From the NCBI GenBank assembly GCA_011503125.2, contig WWBZ02000033.1:3472001-3536000 (forward strand): 64,000 nucleotides of DNA, given 5' to 3'. The notes beneath the pieces are model-generated. The model was not told the origin of the DNA. It saw only the letters and a list, made by a program, of their open reading frames with translations, and searched no databases. Source of the DNA: Botryosphaeria dothidea (lineage: Eukaryota > Ascomycota > Dothideomycetes > Botryosphaeriales > Botryosphaeriaceae). The position numbers were made by a program, and so were the translations under genes. Below are positions 57,835 through 64,000 of the stretch, in pieces; positions within the stretch are counted from its first letter, which is position 1, and each line of letters starts with the position of its first letter.

Positions 57835-58892
57835 AGTGATGAAGGAGGAGCGATGCTCTCAACGCCTAGCGATCCCGAAGGGTTGGCAGGTGGGAGGAGT
57901 GGGAGAAGAGGGAGAAGGGAGGGATGGGGGAAGGCTGGGAGTAGAAGAGTGAGACGGGACCCGGGGAAACGACTCGAGCTACTGCAGAACACTTTTTCAG
58001 TATCTGCTCGGGGCAAATATAAAGGTCTGGAGTGCAGGATGCACGTCTAACGCGGGGAATACATGGCCCGAAGGCGTTTTGGGGACAAGTCAGGCATTTA
58101 TCCGTCCTCTCGCCTGGGGATGCGACACCAGCAACCAGGTAGCATCGTTTCCCAAGGCGGCGCACCCACAGGCAATCAAGCAAGCGACGGGAAAAGCTTG
58201 GAAACGGGACAGGGCGCCCTCGTGCAAGCGAGACAATACGGAATGCTCCACACCGACTTCTCCGGATACGCCGCAGCCACCGGTGGGCGAAGGGAAGGGC
58301 CGAAGGGGGCCCCGGATTGGCCCCACGGGGAGCGGAGCGCCGTCTGTTGCTGGATGCGGAGAGCGTGCCCGGGGTAGGCGGGGGGCGATGGGGAGGCCAC
58401 CCTTGGCGATGGACTTGGCGCGCATCCTCCGGCGATGAGCCGCTGGCAGACGCTGGCAGACGCGGCGAGGTTCGGGTCAAAGGACACCGGCGGGGTGAGG
58501 TGCGCGTGGGTGCGTGTGGGGGCAGGCCATGGGTGGGCAGCGAGCACCAGCGACGCCGGCGAGAGCTGCTTACTCGACTGGGCAAGTCCCAGCGTCGACT
58601 CGCCCGCCGCGGTGGGGCTTCGCCGCGAGACACGCGGGTCTTGCGTGCAGCATGCGCGTCGGATGCTGCTTAAAGCCAAAACATTTCCCACCGCTTTCGC
58701 AAATCTTGCCGCCTCTCTGCTGACGTCTTGCGCGAGCTTCGGGCGGCATCACAGCGAGTCCAGTTGTTCCTACAGAGACGACACACAGTTAGCAGTCAGT
58801 CCTGCTCCATCGAAGCCAATTGCGTCCTCACCACCAGCCTACCTCTTTCCCCACCTCAGACCTCTCCCACCACCACCACCGCCGCCACCGCC
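57835..58892. other. Shared upstream region of MFS and GH105 genes
   Basis: About 1.06 kb between two divergent starts, GC-rich, without a supported gene. It contains CreA-type SYGGRG motifs near 58369-58383 (annotated). The last 100 bases are a CCACC-rich leader of the hydrolase gene. Confidence 0.5.
58369..58383. promoter_or_regulatory. Pair of CreA-like carbon-repression motifs
   Basis: CCGGGG (58369-58374) and GCGGGG (58378-58383) both fit the CreA consensus SYGGRG and lie close together between the transporter and GH105 genes. In GC-rich DNA such motifs arise easily by chance. Confidence 0.3.
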
Positions 58893-60035
58893 ATGCCCAC
58901 CGCCCTCACCGTCCACGGGCTCCCCGCCCAGACCATCCACGATGCCATCCACAAGCTCACCGACAACCTCGTCAACATCAACGACCAGACCGGCCACTTC
59001 CTGCTGCGCCTGCCCGATGGCCGCGTCATCGACACCAAGGGCTGGAACGACTGGGAATGGACGCACGGCATTGGCCTGTACGGCCTGTACCAATACTACA
59101 CCCTGACCAACTCTCAACCCACCCTGGACATCATCAAGGCCTGGTATGCCGGGCGGCTAGCTGAAGGGACGACCAAGAACATCAACACCATGTCCGTCTT
59201 CCTGGCGCTGGCCTACCTGTACGAGGACGACCGCCTGCGCGACGACACCTGGCGGCCGTGGCTGGAGAGCTGGGCCGAGTGGGCCATGCACGACCTGCCG
59301 CGCACGCCCTTCGGCGGCTTCCAGCACATCACCTACCTCGAGGAGAACGCCGGCCAGCTGTGGGACGACACGCTGATGATGACGGTCATGCCGCTGGCCA
59401 AGATCGGCCTGGTCTTCAACCGGCCCGCGTACGTCGAGGAGGCCAAGCGCCAGTTCTTCGTGCACATGCAGTTCCTGTTCGACAAGGACACGGGCCTCTT
59501 CTTCCACGGCTGGCAGTTTGAGAAGGGCGAGAAGGGCTCGCTCGGGCACAACTTCGCGCGCGCCCGGTGGGCGCGCGGCAACTCGTGGGTGACGATCGTG
59601 ATCCCAGACTTCGTCGAGCTGCTCGACCTGCAGCCGGGAGACCCGACGCGCGAGTACCTGCTCGACATCTTCCGCGCGCAGGTCGACGCGCTCCGGCCGC
59701 TGCAGACGGCCGACGGCCTGTGGCGCACGCTGCTCGACGAGCCCGAGTCGGCCGGCAGCTACGTCGAGTCGTCCGCCACCGCCGGCTTCGCCTACGGCAT
59801 CCTCAAGGCCGTGCGGAAGCGCTACATCGGCCGCGAGTACGAAGAGATGGCCATCCGGGCGACCAAGGCCGTGCTGGGCAAGATTAGCGCCGACGGCGAG
59901 CTGCTCGACACCAGCTTCGGCACCGGCATGGGCCGCGACCACAAGCACTACTATGACATCGAGCGGACGAGCATGCCCTACGGCCAGGCCATGGCCATCA
60001 TGACTCTTGTTGAGTTCCTGAGGTTATACCACTAA
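58893..60035 (+). CDS. Glycoside hydrolase family 105, unsaturated rhamnogalacturonyl hydrolase-like
   Basis: A single-exon 380-residue protein; the ATG in ccgccATGCCC is preceded by an in-frame but ATG-free stretch. Family landmarks: KGWNDWEWTHGIGLYGLYQY near 50-68, INTMSVFLALAYLYEDD, LWDDTLMMTVMPLAKIG (the WDD acid expected to act in catalysis), FFHGWQFE, ARARWARGNSWVTI and SYVESSATAGFAYGILK. These enzymes remove unsaturated galacturonate from rhamnogalacturonan-I fragments left by lyases. No signal peptide is seen, so it would act inside the cell on imported disaccharides, consistent with the divergent transporter gene. Codon use is strongly GC-rich at third positions. Confidence 0.88.
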   Translation: MPTALTVHGLPAQTIHDAIHKLTDNLVNINDQTGHFLLRLPDGRVIDTKGWNDWEWTHGIGLYGLYQYYTLTNSQPTLDIIKAWYAGRLAEGTTKNINTMSVFLALAYLYEDDRLRDDTWRPWLESWAEWAMHDLPRTPFGGFQHITYLEENAGQLWDDTLMMTVMPLAKIGLVFNRPAYVEEAKRQFFVHMQFLFDKDTGLFFHGWQFEKGEKGSLGHNFARARWARGNSWVTIVIPDFVELLDLQPGDPTREYLLDIFRAQVDALRPLQTADGLWRTLLDEPESAGSYVESSATAGFAYGILKAVRKRYIGREYEEMAIRATKAVLGKISADGELLDTSFGTGMGRDHKHYYDIERTSMPYGQAMAIMTLVEFLRLYH

Positions 60036-60511
60036 TCGTGGAGGGGTTAAGATGATTTGCGGATCGAAAACCGGATCGGCAGTACTGTGCATAGACTATA
60101 GATAGGGATGTGATAATGATTAAAAAGGATGATATCTTGGCAGGAGCGAGCGTTGAAACCGCTTACTAGTCCGCAGAGTTGCCCTAGGGTCCACAGGGAG
60201 GGGGGGGGGCGGCGACTGTCATTCGGTCCGTGTGAGCGTCTATTCGGAATTTCTGTCCATCAAGAATGCAAAGAATGAAAATCAACAGAAAGTTTGATGG
60301 TAGTTGGGTAGTGATAAAAAACTTTGATTGACTCCTGCCCATGCGGCCGCTCTTGATCTCAATAAACGCTTTAAAAATAGTTGAACCGTTGAAAGACCGA
60401 ATCTGGTGTGTGTGATAAGAATGTCTTTCCCATAACGCCGACGCCAATGTCACTGAAATGTCGTATAGCGTATACTTCGCGTGTTATCATTGCCGCACAC
60501 CGCCAGGTCTC
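60036..60511. other. Convergent 3' region, no gene seen
   Basis: About 475 bases between the GH105 stop and the stop of a minus-strand gene. It contains a run of nine G (60201-60209). Nothing else. Confidence 0.5.
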
Positions 60512-61381
60512 TCAGGAGGGAAGGAAGTGCGCGTTGTGCCCGGGCACCCTTGCCTGGCATTTGGGGCAATCTTCGCGGAAGCCCATGTGAAACTTCTTCT
60601 TGCCAGTGATCGCCCCGCTTCTTGCCCGGCCCTGCTTGGAGTCGGGGCTACGCTGCGACTCGGGCATGGGCGAGTCCATATCCATACCGTCGTCGCTCCG
60701 ACCGGAGAAGTGCAGCCGCGACAGCCGGTTGCCGGTCATGGTCGTGGGCGTCAGTGCCATTTCGTCTTCGCTGATTGGGGACGGCATGTCACGGCCGATG
60801 TCTCTCTGGGCCATGGTCCGACGGGCGCTGGCGGAGGCGGCCCTCAGCTCTTCGAGCGTTGTGGTCCGGATGTTGCTCGGTTCGTTGGAGGTGATCTTGG
60901 GAGGGAAGTGGCCATAGATGGGTGTCGGTATCCGGCCGGTGCTGGGGTCTGACTGCTGCTGGCGGGGATTGAAGCGTTCCGGCAGCATGAACGGGACGGC
61001 TGGTGAGTTTGGGTTGGAGCGAAGAGCACCGTAATCATCCTCAATGCAGTCCTCCATGTCTGTGTCGGCGTATGCAGGCAGTTCAGGCGAGTCGCAGCCT
61101 GACTCGTCGGAATGACCGGGCGTGAGCGCTGGCAGGCATGGCGAATTGGCGCGGTTCTGAGAGAAGCTGAGAGCCTTGTTCTGGAAGAAATGGTCTTGCG
61201 GCGGCGGTGGCGGGCAGGCCGAATCGGTGCGATGCTTCTGTGGAGTGTTGTTAGTAGGTGCCGACACAAGCAGCGGGCGTGGACAACAACAAACCTTGTC
61301 AAAGCGAGCGTCGTGGTGGCAGTAGTCGTCGTCGTCTTCGTGTAGACGCTTCAGCGCCATCCGTTGCGGTAGTTGGAACAT
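60512..61381 (-). CDS. Conserved-looking fungal protein of unknown function
   Basis: Two exons (61381-61295 and 61237-60512) with a 57-nt intron (gtttgt...actaac...ccacag) encode 270 residues; retention of the intron would keep the frame but insert a Cys-rich run. The protein is largely disordered: Ser/Pro-rich with acidic patches (ADTDMEDCIEDDYG) and a helix-like TLEELRAASASARRTMAQRD near the middle. It ends with HMGFREDCPKCQARVPGHNA, a compact CPKC-plus-His element that looks like a small metal-binding or docking motif. I do not recognise the family. Composition fits a regulatory nuclear or signalling protein (weak inference). It lies tail-to-tail with GH105. Confidence 0.7.
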   Translation of the reverse strand: MFQLPQRMALKRLHEDDDDYCHHDARFDKVCCCPRPLLVSAPTNNTPQKHRTDSACPPPPPQDHFFQNKALSFSQNRANSPCLPALTPGHSDESGCDSPELPAYADTDMEDCIEDDYGALRSNPNSPAVPFMLPERFNPRQQQSDPSTGRIPTPIYGHFPPKITSNEPSNIRTTTLEELRAASASARRTMAQRDIGRDMPSPISEDEMALTPTTMTGNRLSRLHFSGRSDDGMDMDSPMPESQRSPDSKQGRARSGAITGKKKFHMGFREDCPKCQARVPGHNAHFLPS

Positions 61382-62515
61382 GGTGATGTTTGGGTCTGGG
61401 TGGATGGGGCCGCCGAGGTTAAATGCGGACTGGGTAGAGTGGGAACAGTGACGGCAGCGCTTAGGTCTAAGCTCACGATATAAGGTTCGGGCGTATCATT
61501 GTGTGAGGGAGGCGGACCTTTTTCTGAGTCGGGGGATTCTCGCCGCGTGCAGGTTTCAGGAGAAGTCACTGGGCTCGTCCAGGCAGGCAGCAGGCGCGGC
61601 GCGCGATGGCTTGGATGCTGGGGATTGGCAGGATGGATGTCAAGCAGCTTGAAGGCGCCGGGACGCTGAAACCAGCCCCACGCACGGACAACAGCCTAAG
61701 TAGCGTCCCCTGCCCGCCGGCCGGCTTCCGAGCCTGAGCCACCGCCAAAGCAATTCAAGGCAGCGGCCTTCGTCGCGTGCACGAGGGAGATTGGCGAGCT
61801 CGGCCTCATGCCGCAGAAACGCGGCCATGAGCTGTGCACTTTGTTTGCGAGGGTCTTCCAAGCTGCGACCCCGGCGCAGGTGATGTAGCTGAGAGCCACA
61901 TTTGCTGACACGCGCTTAGTGTGATTAGTAGGTCGCCGTGCTTTGTGGCTAGTAGTCAACGCTCCCGCTCCCCAGGGCACACGGCAGCGAATGGCCAGAC
62001 CGCTGCAGTTATGTTCCGGGGTGCGCTCGTCTGTTTTCCTTACCGTACATCAGTCTCTGTATAGTTGTCCTTCGCCAAGCAACTCAATCGACCGAGTCGA
62101 TGCTCGCGAAGCGTGTAGAAGCAGCTCGGATCGAATGCGCCAATCGAGCCATCGGGTTTGCTTGTCCTCAATTCACGCTCGCGGTGAATTAGCTAGTTGC
62201 TACGCGCTAAAGGGCGCAGTCCTGTGACATTCATGCGTTCTCGAGTGCTGCTTGTTCGAGGAGATGTTTACAATACACGCGCGCAACGTAATCAATGCCG
62301 CGGCGTAACAAGTCCAGGCCAGGACCGGCGGGGCGCGCGCCCGCGACTCCGGCGCATTCTGCGCCCTACTCAGACCGCCCGCCCAAATAATTCCACACTC
62401 GAGCCAACAGGTTGACTCACTACTTTTTTTCCTTAAAGCCTCAACCAACCGCGCTTCGCCTGTAATCCTCAAGACACCACCCATTCAGCAATCTTCGCCG
62501 CACCTTCTAGTGACC
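61382..62515. other. Divergent intergenic region, promoter of DAHP synthase
   Basis: About 1.1 kb. No gene supported. The right end contains a Gcn4/CPC1-type site (annotated) and a T-rich, C-rich leader before the DAHP synthase ATG. Confidence 0.5.
62413..62419 (+). promoter_or_regulatory. Gcn4/CPC1 (general amino-acid control) binding site
   Basis: TGACTCA is the exact bZIP consensus recognised by Gcn4, CpcA and CPC1, placed about 100 bases before the DAHP synthase start. DAHP synthase genes are known targets of general amino-acid control, so position and gene fit well. Confidence 0.6.
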
Positions 62516-63742
<1,227 letters not shown>

Positions 63743-64000
63743 GCATGGGTACGCATTCGGTTCTTGAAACGGGTTTGGAGTCAAAACGGGCAAAAAGTTC
63801 TTTTCTGGATCTCTTTTTCTACTTCTCTATATTGCTTAGCATCTAGGGTCTCGGTGGCGATAGGACGGATACGACCATTGCATGCATGCACAGAGTTTAA
63901 ACCCTCGACCGGTCCGAAAGAGTCGATGTCTTTTAACTCGTCACGCAGATACCCAGTCTATTCTTTCTATACTAATGAAAATTGCATTTTCGAAACCTAT
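63743..64000. other. 3' flank of DAHP synthase to window end
   Basis: About 260 bases of T-rich 3' flanking DNA. No further gene starts before the edge. Confidence 0.5.

Overview
The window looks like a chromosome segment from a filamentous ascomycete (Pezizomycotina, probably Dothideomycetes; the class is my inference). Genes carry one to five short introns, mostly 48-65 nt with GT...AG ends and CTAAC/CTGAC-type branch sites. The gene set is fungal: SFH5, DASH Dad4, INO80 Arp5 and Ies6, DUF3292, a HET-domain protein, and an ARO3/ARO4-type DAHP synthase. No transposon, rRNA, canonical tRNA, CRISPR array or telomeric repeat was found.

Layout. Positions 1-27400 hold mostly conserved genes: a PPR protein cut by the left edge, SFH5, a single-pass membrane protein, a SANT/AT-hook protein, a Baeyer-Villiger monooxygenase, a mitochondrial ABC1/UbiB-family kinase, a DUF3292 membrane protein, then ARP5, DAD4, IES6 and GOT1. 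Long gene-poor gaps (2.1-2.5 kb) separate several of them. Positions 27400-38500 are an accessory island. It starts with a possible RNA polymerase III unit, followed by seven BTB/POZ-domain loci of one family: four intact, three broken or truncated. Positions 40100-47900 hold an acidic nuclear protein, a kinase-like gene convergent with a HET-domain gene, and a tandem F-box-like protein. Positions 48500-63750 return to conserved genes: YKT6 divergent from the giant helicase SLH1/ASCC3, an MFS transporter divergent from a GH105 hydrolase, an unknown protein, and DAHP synthase with a Gcn4/CPC1-type site in its promoter.

Genes that may work together: Arp5 and Ies6 are known partners in one INO80 module and lie here around DAD4. 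The MFS transporter and GH105 enzyme share a promoter region and may serve pectin-fragment use. The kinase-like and HET genes resemble fungal non-self-recognition loci. The BTB island is the best candidate for recent lineage-specific expansion; its proteins share a C-terminal CxxC...CxxC...C module.

Exon boundaries were placed by eye from splice signals, reading-frame continuity and remembered family similarity. No search was run.
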